NCBI RefSeq assembly: GCF_037975245.1 | Contig: NC_092563.1 | Location: 6,879,501 to 6,943,500 of the forward strand | Source: Apostichopus japonicus | Lineage: Eukaryota; Echinodermata; Holothuroidea; Aspidochirotida; Stichopodidae | Direction of reading: 5' to 3' | DNA length: 64,000 bases | Part shown: positions 26,101 to 41,100 of the stretch, one piece after another | How the letters are laid out: each line of letters opens with the position of its first letter | Numbering within the stretch: position 1 is the stretch's first letter | Made by a program: the position numbers and the translations under genes | Notes under the pieces: model-generated | Seen by the model: the letters and a program-made list of their open reading frames with translations, nothing else | Databases searched by the model: none | Told to the model about the DNA's origin: nothing

Positions 26101-29100
26101 CTGGTACATGTGTGATGTTTCTTTACCCGAGTATCTGGTACATATGTGATGTTTCTTTACCTGAGTATCTGTCACCTGTGTGATGTTTCTTTACCTGAGT
26201 ATCTGGTACATGTGTGATGTTTTTTTTTAAAAGGGTCTGTTACAAGTGTGATGTTTCTTTACCTGAGTATCTGGTACGTGTGTAATGATTCTTTACCTGA
26301 GTATCTGGTACATGTGTGATGTTTCTTTTCCTGAATATCTGGTACGTGCGTGATGTTTCTTTACCCGAGTATCTGGTACATGTGTGATGTTTCTTTACCC
26401 GAGTATCTGGTACATGTGTGATGTTTCTTTTCCTGAATATCTGGTACGTGCGTGATGTTTCTTTACCCGAGTATCTGGTACATGTGTGATGTTTCTTTAC
26501 CCGAGTATCTGGTACATGTGTGATGTTTCTTTTCCTGAGTATCTGTTACATGTGTGATGTTTCTTTACCCGAGTATCTGTTACATGTGTGATGTTTCTTT
26601 TCCTGAGTATATGTTACATGTGTGATGTTTCTTTACCCGAGTATCTGTTACATGTGTGATGTTTCTTTACCTGAGTATCTGTCACACGTGTGATGTTTCT
26701 TTACCTGAGTATCTTGTTCATGTGTGATGTTTCTTTTCCTGAGTATCTGTTACATGTGTGATGTTCCTTTACCCGAGTATCTGGTACATGTGTGATGTTT
26801 CTTTACCTGAGTATCTGTCACATGTGTGATGTTTCTTAACCTGAGTATCTGGTACATGTGTGATGTTTTTTTTTACATGAGTGTCTGCTACATGTGTGAT
26901 GTTTCTTTTCCTGAGTATCTGTTACATGTGTGATGTTTCTTTACCCGAGTATCTGTTACATGTGTGATGTTTCTTTACCTGAGTATCTGTCACATGTGTG
27001 ATGTTTCTTTACCTGAGTATCTGGTACGTGCGTGATGTTTCTTTACCCGAGTATCTGGTACGAGTGTGATGTTCCTTTACCTGAGTATCTGGTACATGTG
27101 TGATGTTTCTTTACCCGAGTATCTGGTACATGTGTGATGTTTCTTTACCTGAGTATCTTGTACATGTGTGATGTTTCTTTTCCTGACTGGAGTATCAGGT
27201 ACATGTGTGATGTTTCTTTACCTGAGTATCTTGTACATGTGTGATGTTTCTTTTCCTGAATATCTGGTACGTGCGTGATGTTTCTTTACCCGAGTATCTG
27301 GTACATGTGTGATGTTTCTTTACCTGTGTATCTGGTACAAGTGTGATGTTCCTTTACCCGAGTATCTGTTACATGTGTGATGTTTCTTTTCCTGAGTATC
27401 TGTTACATGTGTGATGTTTCTTTACCCGAGTATCTGTTACATGTGTGATGTTTCTTTACCTGAGTATCTGTCACATGTGTGATGTTTCTTTACCTGAGTA
27501 TCTTGTACATGTGTGATGTTTCTTTTCCTGAGTATCTGGTACGTGCGTGATGTTTCTTTACCCGAGTATCTGGTACGAGTGTGATGTTCCTTTACCTGAG
27601 TATCTGGTACATGTGTGATGTTTCTTTACCCGAGTATCTGGTACATGTGTGATGTTTCTTTACCTGAGTATCTTGTACATGTGTGATGTTTCTTTTCCTG
27701 ACCGGAGTATCAGGTACATGTGTGCTGTTTCTTTACATGAGTATCTGGTACATGTGTGATGTTTCTTTTCCTGAGTATCTGTTACATGTGTGATGTTTCT
27801 TTACCCGAGTATCTGTTACATGTGTGATGTTTCTTTACCTGAGTATCTGTCACATGTGTGATGTTTCTTTACCTGAGTATCTTGTACATGTGTGATGTTT
27901 CTTTTCCTGAGTATCTGGTACGTGCGTGATGTTTTTTTACCCGAGTATCTGGTACGTGTGTGATGTTCCTTTACCTGAGTATCTGGTACATGTGTGATGT
28001 TTCTTTACCCGAGTATCTGGTACATATGTGATGTTTCTTTACCTGAGTATCTGTCACATGTGTGATGTTTCTTTACCTGAGTATCTGGTACATGTGTGAT
28101 GTTTTTTTTTAAAAGGGTCTGTTACAAGTGTGATGTTTCTTTACCTGAGTATCTGGTACGTGTGTAATGATTCTTTACCTGAGTATCTGGTACATGTGTG
28201 ATGTTTCTTTTCCTGAATATCTGGTACGTGCGTGATGTTTCTTTACCCGAGTATCTGGTACATGTGTGATGTTTCTTTACCCGAGTATCTGGTACATGTG
28301 TGATGTTTCTTTTCCTGAATATCTGGTACGTGCGTGATGTTTCTTTACCCGAGTATCTGGTACATGTGTGATGTTTCTTTACCCGAGTATCTGGTACATG
28401 TGTGATGTTTCTTTACCCGAGTATCTTGTACATGTGTGATGTTTCTTTTCCTGACCGGAGTATCAGGTACATGTGTGCTGTTTCTTTACCTGAGTATCTG
28501 GTACATGTGTGATGTTTCTTTTCCTGAGTATCTGTTACATGTGTGATGTTTCTTTACCCGAGTATCTGTTACATGTGTGATGTTTCTTTACCTGAGTATC
28601 TGTCACATGTGTGATGTTTCTTTACCTGAGTATCTTGTACATGTGTGATGTTTCTTTTCCTGAGTATCTGGTACGTGCGTGATGTTCTTTTACCCGAGTA
28701 TCTGGTACGTGTGTGATGTTCCTTTACCTGAGTATCTGGTACATGTGTGATGTTTCTTTACCCGAGTATCTGGTACATATGTGATGTTTCTTTACCTGAG
28801 TATCTGGTACATGTGTGATGTTTTTTTTTAAAAGGGTCTGTTACAAGTGTGATGTTTCTTTACCTGAGTATCTGGTACGTGTGTAATGATTCTTTACCTG
28901 AGTATCTGGTACATGTGTGATGTTTCTTTTCCTGAATATCTGGTACGTGCGTGATGTTTCTTTACCCGAGTATCTGGTACATGTGTGATGTTTCTTTACC
29001 CGAGTATCTGGTACATGTGTGATGTTTCTTTACCCGAGTATCTTGTACATGTGTGATGTTTCTTTTCCTGACCGGAGTATCAGGTACATGTGTGCTGTTT

Positions 29101-32100
29101 CTTTACCTGAGTATCTGGTACATGTGTGATGTTTCTTTTCCTGAGTATCTGTTACATGTGTGATGTTTCTTTACCCGAGTATCTGTTACATGTGTGATGT
29201 TTCTTTACCTGAGTATCTGTCACATGTGTGATGTTTCTTTACCTGAGTATCTTGTACATGTGTGATGTTTCTTTTCCTGAGTATCTGGTACGTGCGTGAT
29301 GTTCTTTTACCCGAGTATCTGGTACGTGTGTGATGTTCCTTTACCTGAGTATCTGGTACATGTGTGATGTTTCTTTACCCGAGTATCTGGTACATATGTG
29401 ATGTTTCTTTACCTGAGTATCTGGTACATGTGTGATGTTTTTTTTTAAAAGGGTCTGTTACAAGTGTGATGTTTCTTTACCTGAGTATCTGGTACGTGTG
29501 TAATGATTCTTTACCTGAGTATCTGGTACATGTGTGATGTTTCTTTTCCTGAATATCTGGTACGTGCGTGATGTTTCTTTACCCGAGTATCTGGTACATG
29601 TGTGATGTTTCTTTACCCGAGTATCTGGTACATGTGTGATGTTTCTTTTCCTGAATATCTGGTACGTGCGTGATGTTTCTTTACCCGAGTATCTGGTACA
29701 TGTGTGATGTTTCTTTACCCGAGTATCTGGTACATGTGTGATGTTTCTTTTCCTGAGTATCTGTTACATGTGTGATGTTTCTTTACCCGAGTATCTGTTA
29801 CATGTGTGATGTTTCTTTTCCTGAGTATATGTTACATGTGTGATGTTTCTTTACCCGAGTATCTGTTACATATGTGATGTTTCTTTACCTGAGTATCTGT
29901 CACACGTGTGATGTTTCTTTACCTGAGTATCTTGTTCATGTGTGATGTTTCTTTTCCTGAGTATCTGTTACATGTGTGATGTTCCTTTACCCGAGTATCT
30001 GGTACATGTGTGATGTTTCTTTACCTGAGTATATGTCACATGTGTGATGTTTCTTAACCTGAGTATCTGGTACATGTGTGATGTTTTTTTTTACATGAGT
30101 GTCTGCTACATGTGTGATGTTTCTTTTCCTGAGTATCTGTTACATGTGTGATGTTTCTTTACCCGAGTATCTGTTACATGTGTGATGTTTGTTTACCTGA
30201 ATATCTGGTACGTGCGTGATGTTTCTTTACCCGAGTATCTGGTACATGTGTGATGTTCCTTTACCCGAGTATCTGTTACATGTGTGATGTTTCTTTTCCT
30301 GAGTATCTGTTACATGTGTGATGTTTCTTTACCCGAGTATCTGTTACATGTGTGATGTTTCTTTACCTGAGTATCTGTCACATGTGTGATGTTTCTTTGC
30401 CTGAGTATCTGGTACATGTGTGATGTTTCTTTTCCTGAGGATCTGGTACGTGCGTGATGTTTCTTTACCCGAGTATCTGGTACGAGTGTGATGTTCCTTT
30501 ACCTGAGTATCTGGTACATGTGTGATGTTTCTTTACCCGAGTATCTGGTACATGTGTGATGTTTCTTTACCCGAGTATCTTGTACATGTGTGATGTTTCT
30601 TTTCCTGACCGGAGTATCAGGTACATGTGTGCTGTTTCTTTACCTGAGTATCTGGTACATGTGTGATGTTTCTTTACCCGAGTATCTGTTACATGTGTGA
30701 TGTTTCTTTACCTGAGTATCTGTCACATGTGTGATGTTTCTTTACCTGAGTATCTTGTACATGTGTGATGTTTCTTTTCCTGAGTATCTGGTACGTGCGT
30801 GATGTTCTTTTACCCGAGTATCTGGTACGTGTGTGATGTTCCTTTACCTGAGTATCTGGTACATGTGTGATGTTTCTTTACCCGAGTATCTGGTACATAT
30901 GTGATGTTTCTTTACCTGAGTATCTGTCACATGTGTGATGTTTCTTTACCTGAGTATCTGGTACATGTGTGATGTTTTTTTTTAAAAGGGTCTGTTACAA
31001 GTGTGATGTTTCTTTACCTGAGTATCTGGTACGTGTGTAATGATTCTTTACCTGAGTATCTGGTACATGTGTGATGTTTCTTTTCCTGAATATCTGGTAC
31101 GTGCGTGATGTTTCTTTACCCGAGTATCTGGTACATGTGTGATGTTTCTTTACCCGAGTATCTGGTACATGTGTGATGTTTCTTTTCCTGAATATCTGGT
31201 ACGTGCGTGATGTTTCTTTACCCGAGTATCTGGTACATGTGTGATGTTTCTTTACCCGAGTATCTGGTACATGTGTGATGTTTCTTTTCCTGAGTATCTG
31301 TTACATGTGTGATGTTTCTTTACCCGAGTATCTGTTACATGTGTGATGTTTCTTTTCCTGAGTATATGTTACATGTGTGATGTTTCTTTACCCGAGTATC
31401 TGTTACATGTGTGATGTTTCTTTACCTGAGTATCTGTTACATGTGTGATGTTCCTTTACCCGAGTATCTGGTACATGTGTGATGTTTCTTTACCTGAGTA
31501 TCTGTCACATGTGTGATGTTTCTTAACCTGAGTATCTGGTACATGTGTGATGTTTTTTTTTACATGAGTGTCTGCTACATGTGTGATGTTTCTTTTCCTG
31601 AGTATCTGTTACATGTGTGATGTTTCTTTACCCGAGTATCTGTTACATGTGTGATGTTTCTTTACCTGAGTATCTGTCACATGTGTGATGTTTCTTTACC
31701 TGAGTATCTGGTACGTGCGTGATGTTTCTTTACCCGAGTATCTGGTACGAGTGTGATGTTCCTTTACCTGAGTATCTGGTACATGTGTGATGTTTCTTTA
31801 CCCGAGTATCTGGTACATGTGTGATGTTTCTTTACCTGAGTATCTTGTACATGTGTGATGTTTCTTTTCCTGACTGGAGTATCAGGTACATGTGTGATGT
31901 TTCTTTACCTGAGTATCTTGTACATGTGTGATGTTTCTTTTCCTGAATATCTGGTACGTGCGTGATGTTTCTTTACCCGAGTATCTGGTACATGTGTGAT
32001 GTTTCTTTACCTGTGTATCTGGTACAAGTGTGATGTTCCTTTACCCGAGTATCTGTTACATGTGTGATGTTTCTTTTCCTGAGTATCTGTTACATGTGTG

Positions 32101-35100
32101 ATGTTTCTTTACCCGAGTATCTGTTACATGTGTGATGTTTCTTTACCTGAGTATCTGTCACATGTGTGATGTTTCTTTACCTGAGTATCTTGTACATGTG
32201 TGATGTTTCTTTTCCTGAGTATCTGGTACGTGCGTGATGTTTCTTTACCCGAGTATCTGGTACGAGTGTGATGTTCCTTTACCTGAGTATCTGGTACATG
32301 TGTGATGTTTCTTTACCCGAGTATCTGGTACATGTGTGATGTTTCTTTACCTGAGTATCTTGTACATGTGTGATGTTTCTTTTCCTGACCGGAGTATCAG
32401 GTACATGTGTGCTGTTTCTTTACATGAGTATCTGGTACATGTGTGATGTTTCTTTTCCTGAGTATCTGTTACATGTGTGATGTTTCTTTACCCGAGTATC
32501 TGTTACATGTGTGATGTTTCTTTACCTGAGTATCTGTCACATGTGTGATGTTTCTTTACCTGAGTATCTTGTACATGTGTGATGTTTCTTTTCCTGAGTA
32601 TCTGGTACGTGCGTGATGTTTTTTTACCCGAGTATCTGGTACGTGTGTGATGTTCCTTTACCTGAGTATCTGGTACATGTGTGATGTTTCTTTACCCGAG
32701 TATCTGGTACATATGTGATGTTTCTTTACCTGAGTATCTGTCACATGTGTGATGTTTCTTTACCTGAGTATCTGGTACATGTGTGATGTTTTTTTTTAAA
32801 AGGGTCTGTTACAAGTGTGATGTTTCTTTACCTGAGTATCTGGTACGTGTGTAATGATTCTTTACCTGAGTATCTGGTACATGTGTGATGTTTCTTTTCC
32901 TGAATATCTGGTACGTGCGTGATGTTTCTTTACCCGAGTATCTGGTACATGTGTGATGTTTCTTTACCCGAGTATCTGGTACATGTGTGATGTTTCTTTT
33001 CCTGAATATCTGGTACGTGCGTGATGTTTCTTTACCCGAGTATCTGGTACATGTGTGATGTTTCTTTACCCGAGTATCTGGTACATGTGTGATGTTTCTT
33101 TTCCTGAGTATCTGTTACATGTGTGATGTTTCTTTACCCGAGTATCTGTTACATGTGTGATGTTTCTTTTCCTGAGTATATGTTACATGTGTGATGTTTC
33201 TTTACCCGAGTATCTGTTACATATGTGATGTTTCTTTACCTGAGTATCTGTCACATGTGTGATGTTTCTTTACCTGAGTATCTTGTACATGTGTGATGTT
33301 TCTTTTCCTGAGTATCTGGTACGTGCGTGATGTTCTTTTACCCGAGTATCTGGTACGTGTGTGATGTTCCTTTACCTGAGTATCTGGTACATGTGTGATG
33401 TTTCTTTACCCGAGTATCTGGTACATATGTGATGTTTCTTTACCTGAGTATCTGTCACATGTGTGATGTTTCTTTACCTGAGTATCTGGTACATGTGTGA
33501 TGTTTTTTTTTAAAAGGGTCTGTTACAAGTGTGATGTTTCTTTACCTGAGTATCTGGTACGTGTGTAATGATTCTTTACCTGAGTATCTGGTACATGTGT
33601 GATGTTTCTTTTCCTGAATATCTGGTACGTGCGTGATGTTTCTTTACCCGAGTATCTGGTACATGTGTGATGTTTCTTTACCCGAGTATCTGGTACATGT
33701 GTGATGTTTCTTTTCCTGAATATCTGGTACGTGCGTGATGTTTCTTTACCCGAGTATCTGGTACATGTGTGATGTTTCTTTACCCGAGTATCTGGTACAT
33801 GTGTGATGTTTCTTTTCCTGAGTATCTGTTACATGTGTGATGTTTCTTTACCCGAGTATCTGTTACATGTGTGATGTTTCTTTTCCTGAGTATATGTTAC
33901 ATGTGTGATGTTTCTTTACCCGAGTATCTGTTACATGTGTGATGTTTCTTTACCTGAGTATCTGTCACACGTGTGATGTTTCTTTACCTGAGTATCTTGT
34001 TCATGTGTGATGTTTCTTTTCCTGAGTATCTGTTACATGTGTGATGTTCCTTTACCCGAGTATCTGGTACATGTGTGATGTTTCTTTACCTGAGTATCTG
34101 TCACATGTGTGATGTTTCTTAACCTGAGTATCTGGTACATGTGTGATGTTTTTTTTTACATGAGTGTCTGCTACATGTGTGATGTTTCTTTTCCTGAGTA
34201 TCTGTTACATGTGTGATGTTTCTTTACCCGAGTATCTGTTACATGTGTGATGTTTCTTTACCTGAGTATCTGTCACATGTGTGATGTTTCTTTACCTGAG
34301 TATCTGGTACGTGCGTGATGTTTCTTTACCCGAGTATCTGGTACGAGTGTGATGTTCCTTTACCTGAGTATCTGGTACATGTGTGATGTTTCTTTACCCG
34401 AGTATCTGGTACATGTGTGATGTTTCTTTACCTGAGTATCTTGTACATGTGTGATGTTTCTTTTCCTGACTGGAGTATCAGGTACATGTGTGATGTTTCT
34501 TTACCTGAGTATCTTGTACATGTGTGATGTTTCTTTTCCTGAATATCTGGTACGTGCGTGATGTTTCTTTACCCGAGTATCTGGTACATGTGTGATGTTT
34601 CTTTACCTGTGTATCTGGTACAAGTGTGATGTTCCTTTACCCGAGTATCTGTTACATGTGTGATGTTTCTTTTCCTGAGTATCTGTTACATGTGTGATGT
34701 TTCTTTACCCGAGTATCTGTTACATGTGTGATGTTTCTTTACCTGAGTATCTGTCACATGTGTGATGTTTCTTTACCTGAGTATCTTGTACATGTGTGAT
34801 GTTTCTTTTCCTGAGTATCTGGTACGTGCGTGATGTTTCTTTACCCGAGTATCTGGTACGAGTGTGATGTTCCTTTACCTGAGTATCTGGTACATGTGTG
34901 ATGTTTCTTTACCCGAGTATCTGGTACATGTGTGATGTTTCTTTACCTGAGTATCTTGTACATGTGTGATGTTTCTTTTCCTGACCGGAGTATCAGGTAC
35001 ATGTGTGCTGTTTCTTTACATGAGTATCTGGTACATGTGTGATGTTTCTTTTCCTGAGTATCTGTTACATGTGTGATGTTTCTTTACCCGAGTATCTGTT

Positions 35101-38100
35101 ACATGTGTGATGTTTCTTTACCTGAGTATCTGTCACATGTGTGATGTTTCTTTACCTGAGTATCTTGTACATGTGTGATGTTTCTTTTCCTGAGTATCTG
35201 GTACGTGCGTGATGTTTTTTTACCCGAGTATCTGGTACGTGTGTGATGTTCCTTTACCTGAGTATCTGGTACATGTGTGATGTTTCTTTACCCGAGTATC
35301 TGGTACATATGTGATGTTTCTTTACCTGAGTATCTGTCACATGTGTGATGTTTCTTTACCTGAGTATCTGGTACATGTGTGATGTTTTTTTTTAAAAGGG
35401 TCTGTTACAAGTGTGATGTTTCTTTACCTGAGTATCTGGTACGTGTGTAATGATTCTTTACCTGAGTATCTGGTACATGTGTGATGTTTCTTTTCCTGAA
35501 TATCTGGTACGTGCGTGATGTTTCTTTACCCGAGTATCTGGTACATGTGTGATGTTTCTTTACCCGAGTATCTGGTACATGTGTGATGTTTCTTTTCCTG
35601 AATATCTGGTACGTGCGTGATGTTTCTTTACCCGAGTATCTGGTACATGTGTGATGTTTCTTTACCCGAGTATCTGGTACATGTGTGATGTTTCTTTTCC
35701 TGAGTATCTGTTACATGTGTGATGTTTCTTTACCCGAGTATCTGTTACATGTGTGATGTTTCTTTTCCTGAGTATATGTTACATGTGTGATGTTTCTTTA
35801 CCCGAGTATCTGTTACATATGTGATGTTTCTTTACCTGAGTATCTGTCACATGTGTGATGTTTCTTTACCTGAGTATCTTGTTCATGTGTGATGTTTCTT
35901 TTCCTGAGTATCTGTTACATGTGTGATGTTCCTTTACCCGAGTATCTGGTACATGTGTGATGTTTCTTTACCTGAGTATCTGTCACATGTGTGATGTTTC
36001 TTAACCTGAGTATCTGGTACATGTGTGATGTTTTTTTTTACATGAGTGTCTGCTACATGTGTGATGTTTCTTTTCCTGAGTATCTGTTACATGTGTGATG
36101 TTTCTTTACCCGAGTATCTGTTACATGTGTGATGTTTCTTTACCTGAGTATCTGTCACATGTGTGATGTTTCTTTACCTGAGTATCTTGTACATGTGTGA
36201 TGTTTCTTTTCCTGAGTATCTGGTACGTGCGTGATGTTTCTTTACCCGAGTATCTGGTACGAGTGTGATGTTCCTTTACCTGAGTATCTGGTACATGTGT
36301 GATGTTTCTTTACCCGAGTATCTTGTACATGTGTGAAGTTTCTTTTCCTGACCGGAGTATCAGGTACATGTGTGATGTTTCTTTACCTGAGTATCTTGTA
36401 CATGTGTGATGTTTCTTTTCCTGAATATCTGGTACGTGCGTGATGTTTCTTTACCCGAGTATCTGGTACATGTGTGATGTTTCTTTACCTGTGTATCTGG
36501 TACAAGTGTGATGTTCCTTTACCCGAGTATCTGTTACATGTGTGATGTTTCTTTTCCTGAGTATCTGTTACATGTGTGATGTTTCTTTACCCGAGTATCT
36601 GTTACATGTGTGATGTTTCTTTACCTGAGTATCTGTCACATGTGTGATGTTTCTTTACCTGAGTATCTGGTACATGTGTGATGTTTCTTTTCCTGAGTAT
36701 CTGCTACGTGCGTGATGTTTCATTACCCGAGTATCTGGTACGAGTGTGATGTTCCTTTACCTGAGTATCTGGTACATGTGTGATGTTTCTTTACCCGAGT
36801 ATCTGGTACATGTGTGATGTTTCTTTACCTGAGTATCTTGTACATGTGTGATGTTTCTTTTCCTGAGTATCTGGTACGTGTGTGATGTTTTTTTACCCGA
36901 GTATCTTGTACATGTGTGATGTTTCTTTTCCTGAGTATCTGTTACATGTGTGATGTTTCTTTACCTGAGTATCTGTTACATATGTGATGTTTCTTTACCT
37001 GAGTATCTGTCACATGTGTGCTGTTTCTTTACCTGAGTATCTTGTTCATGTGTGATGTTTCTTTTCCTGAGTATCTGTTACATGTGTGATGTTCCTTTTC
37101 CCGAGTATCTGGTACATGTGTGATGTTTCTTTACCTGAGTATCTGTCACATGTGTGATGTTTCTTAACCTGAGTATCTGGTACGTGTGTGATGATTCTTT
37201 ACCTGAGTATCTGGTACATGTGTGATGTTTCTTTTCCTGAGTATCTGGTACATGAGTGGTGTTTCTTTACCTGAGTATCTGGTACATGTTTGATGTTTCT
37301 TTACATGAGTAAATGGTACATGAGTGATGTTTCTTTTCCTGAGTATCTGTTACATGTGTGATGTTTCTTTTCCTGAGTATCTGTTACATGTGTGATGTTT
37401 CTTTACCCGAGTATCTGCTACATGTGTGATGTTTCTTAACCTGAGTATCTGGTACATGTGTGATGTTTCTTTACCTGAGTATCTTGTACATGTGTGATGT
37501 TTCTTTTCCTGAATATCTGGTACGTGCGTGATGTTTCTTTACCCGAGTATCTGGTACATGTGTGATGTTTCTTTACCTGTGTATCTGGTACAAGTGTGAT
37601 GTTCCTTTACCCGAGTATCTGTTACATGTGTGATGTTTCTTTTCCTGAGTATCTGTTACATGTGTGATGTTTCTTTACCCGAGTATCTGTTACATGTGTG
37701 ATGTTTCTTTACCTGAGTATCTGTCACATGTGTGATGTTTCTTTACCTGAGTATCTTGTACATGTGTGATGTTTCTTTTCCTGAGTATCTGGTACGTGCG
37801 TGATGTTTCTTTACCCGAGTATCTGGTACGAGTGTGATGTTCCTTTACCTGAGTATCTGGTACATGTGTGATGTTTCTTTACCCGAGTATCTGGTACATG
37901 TGTGATGTTTCTTTACCCGAGTATCTTGTACATGTGTGATGTTTCTTTTCCTGACCGGAGTATCAGGTACATGTGTGCTGTTTCTTTACCTGAGTATCTG
38001 GTACATGTGTGATGTTTCTTTTCCTGAGTATCTGTTACATGTGTGATGTTTCTTTACCCGAGTATCTGTTACATGTGTGATGTTTCTTTACCTGAGTATC

Positions 38101-41100
38101 TGTCACATGTGTGATGTTTCTTTACCTGAGTATCTTGTACATGTGTGATGTTTCTTTTCCTGAGTATCTGGTACGTGCGTGATGTTTTTTTACCCGAGTA
38201 TCTGGTACGTGTGTGATGTTCCTTTACCTGAGTATCTGGTACGTGTGTGATGTTTCTTTACCCGAGTATCTGGTACATATGTGATGTTTCTTTACCTGAG
38301 TATCTGTCACATGTGTGATGTTTCTTTACCTGAGTATCTGGTACATGTGTGATGTTTTTTTTTAAAAGGGTCTGTTACAAGTGTGATGTTTCTTTACCTG
38401 AGTATCTGGTACGTGTGTAATGATTCTTTACCTGAGTATCTGGTACATGTGTGATGTTTCTTTTCCTGAATATCTGGTACGTGCGTGATGTTTCTTTACC
38501 CGAGTATCTGGTACATGTGTGATGTTTCTTTACCCGAGTATCTGGTACATGTGTGATGTTTCTTTTCCTGAATATCTGGTACGTGCGTGATGTTTCTTTA
38601 CCCGAGTATCTGGTACATGTGTGATGTTTCTTTACCTGAGTATCTGTTACATGTGTGATGTTTCTTTACCCGAGTATCTGTTACATGTGTGATGTTTCTT
38701 TTCCTGAGTATATGTTACATGTGTGATGTTTCTTTACCCGAGTATCTGTTACATATGTGATGTTTCTTTACCTGAGTATCTGTCACATGTGTGATGTTTC
38801 TTTACCTGAGTATCTTGTTCATGTGTGATGTTTCTTTTCCTGAGTATCTGTTACATGTGTGATGTTCCTTTACCCGAGTATCTGGTACATGTGTGATGTT
38901 TTTTTACCTGAGTATCTGTCACATGTGTGATGTTTCTTAACCTGAGTATCTGGTACATGTGTGATGTTTTTTTTTACATGAGTGTCTGCTACATGTGTGA
39001 TGTTTCTTTTCCTGAGTATCTGTTACATGTGTGATGTTTCTTTACCCGAGTATCTGTTACATGTGTGATGTTTCTTTACCTGAGTATCTGTCACATGTGT
39101 GATGTTTCTTTACCTTAGTATCTGGTACGTGCGTGATGTTTCTTTACCCGAGTATCTGGTACGAGTGTGATGTTCCTTTACCTGAGTATCTGGTACATGT
39201 GTGATGTTTCTTTACCCGAGTATCTGGTACATGTGTGATGTTTCTTTACCTGAGGTTCTTGTACATGTGTGATGTTTCTTTTCCTGACCGGAGTATCAGG
39301 TACATGTGTGATGTTTCTTTACCTGAGTATCTTGTACATGTGTGATGTTTCTTTTCCTGAATATCTGGTACGTGCGTGATGTTTCTTTACCCGAGTATCT
39401 GGTACATGTGTGATGTTTCTTTACCTGTGTATCTGGTACAAGTGTGATGTTCCTTTACCCGAGTATCTGTTACATGTGTGATGTTTCTTTTCCTGAGTAT
39501 CTGTTACATGTGTGATGTTTCTTTACCCGAGTATCTGTTACATGTGTGATGTTTCTTTACCTGAGTATCTGTCATATGTGTGATGTTTCTTTACCTGAGT
39601 ATCTTGTACATGTGTGATGTTTCTTTTCCTCAGTATCTGGTACGTGCGTGATGTTTCTTTACCCGAGTATCTGGTACGAGTGTGATGTTCCTTTACCTGA
39701 GTATCTGGTACATGTGTGATGTTTCTTTACCCGAGTATCTGGTACATGTGTGATGTTTCTTTACCTGAGTATCTTGTACATGTGTGATGTTTCTTTTCCT
39801 GACAGGAGTATCAGGTACATGTGTGCTGTTTCTTTACCTGAGTATCTGGTACATGTGTGATGTTTCTTTTCCTGAGTATCTGTTACATGTGTGATGTTTC
39901 TTTACCCGAGTATCTGTTACATGTGTGATGTTTCTTTACCTGAGTATCTGTCACATGTGTGATGTTTCTTTACCTGAGTATCTTGTACATGTGTGATGTT
40001 TCTTTTCCTGAGTATCTGGTACGTGCGTGATGTTTTTTTACCCGAGTATCTGGTACGTGTGTGATGTTCCTTTACCTGAGTATCTGGTACATGTGTGATG
40101 TTTCTTTACCCGAGTATCTGGTACATATGTGATGTTTCTTTACCTGAGTATCTGTCACATGTGTGATGTTTCTTTACCTGAGTATCTGGTACATGTGTGA
40201 TGTTTTTTTTTAAAAGGGTCTGTTACAAGTGTGATGTTTCTTTACCTGAGTATCTGGTACGTGTGTAATGATTCTTTACCTGAGTATCTGGTACATGTGT
40301 GATGTTTCTTTTCCTGAATATCTGGTACGTGCGTGATGTTTCTTTACCCGAGTATCTGGTACATGTGTGATGTTTCTTTACCCGAGTATCTGGTACATGT
40401 GTGATGTTTCTTTTCCTGACCGGAGTATCAGGTACATGCGTGATGTTTCTTTACCCGAGTATCTGGTACATGTGTGATGTTTCTTTACCCGAGTATCTGG
40501 TACATGTGTGATGTTTCTTTTCCTGAGTATCTGTTACATGTGTGATGTTTCTTTACCCGAGTATCTGGTACATGTGTGATGTTTCTTTTCCTGAGTATAT
40601 GTTACATGTGTGATGTTTCTTTACCCGAGTATCTGTTACATATGTGATGTTTCTTTACCTGAGTATCTGTCACATGTGTGATGTTTCTTTACCTGAGTAT
40701 CTTGTTCATGTGTGATGTTTCTTTTCCTGAGTATCTGTTACATGTGTGATGTTCCTTTACCCGAGTATCTGGTACATGTGTGATGTTTCTTTACCTGAGT
40801 ATCTGTCACATGTGTGATGTTTCTTAACCTGAGTATCTGGTACATGTGTGATGTTTTTTTTTACATGAGTGTCTGCTACATGTGTGATGTTTCTTTTCCT
40901 GAGTATCTGTTACATGTGTGATGTTTCTTTACCCGAGTATCTGTTACATGTGTGATGTTTCTTTACCTGAGTATCTGTCACATGTGTGATGTTTCTTTAC
41001 CTGAGTATCTTGTACATGTGTGATGTTTCTTTTCCTGAGTATCTGGTACGTGCGTGATGTTTCTTTACCCGAGTATCTGGTACGAGTGTGATGTTCCTTT

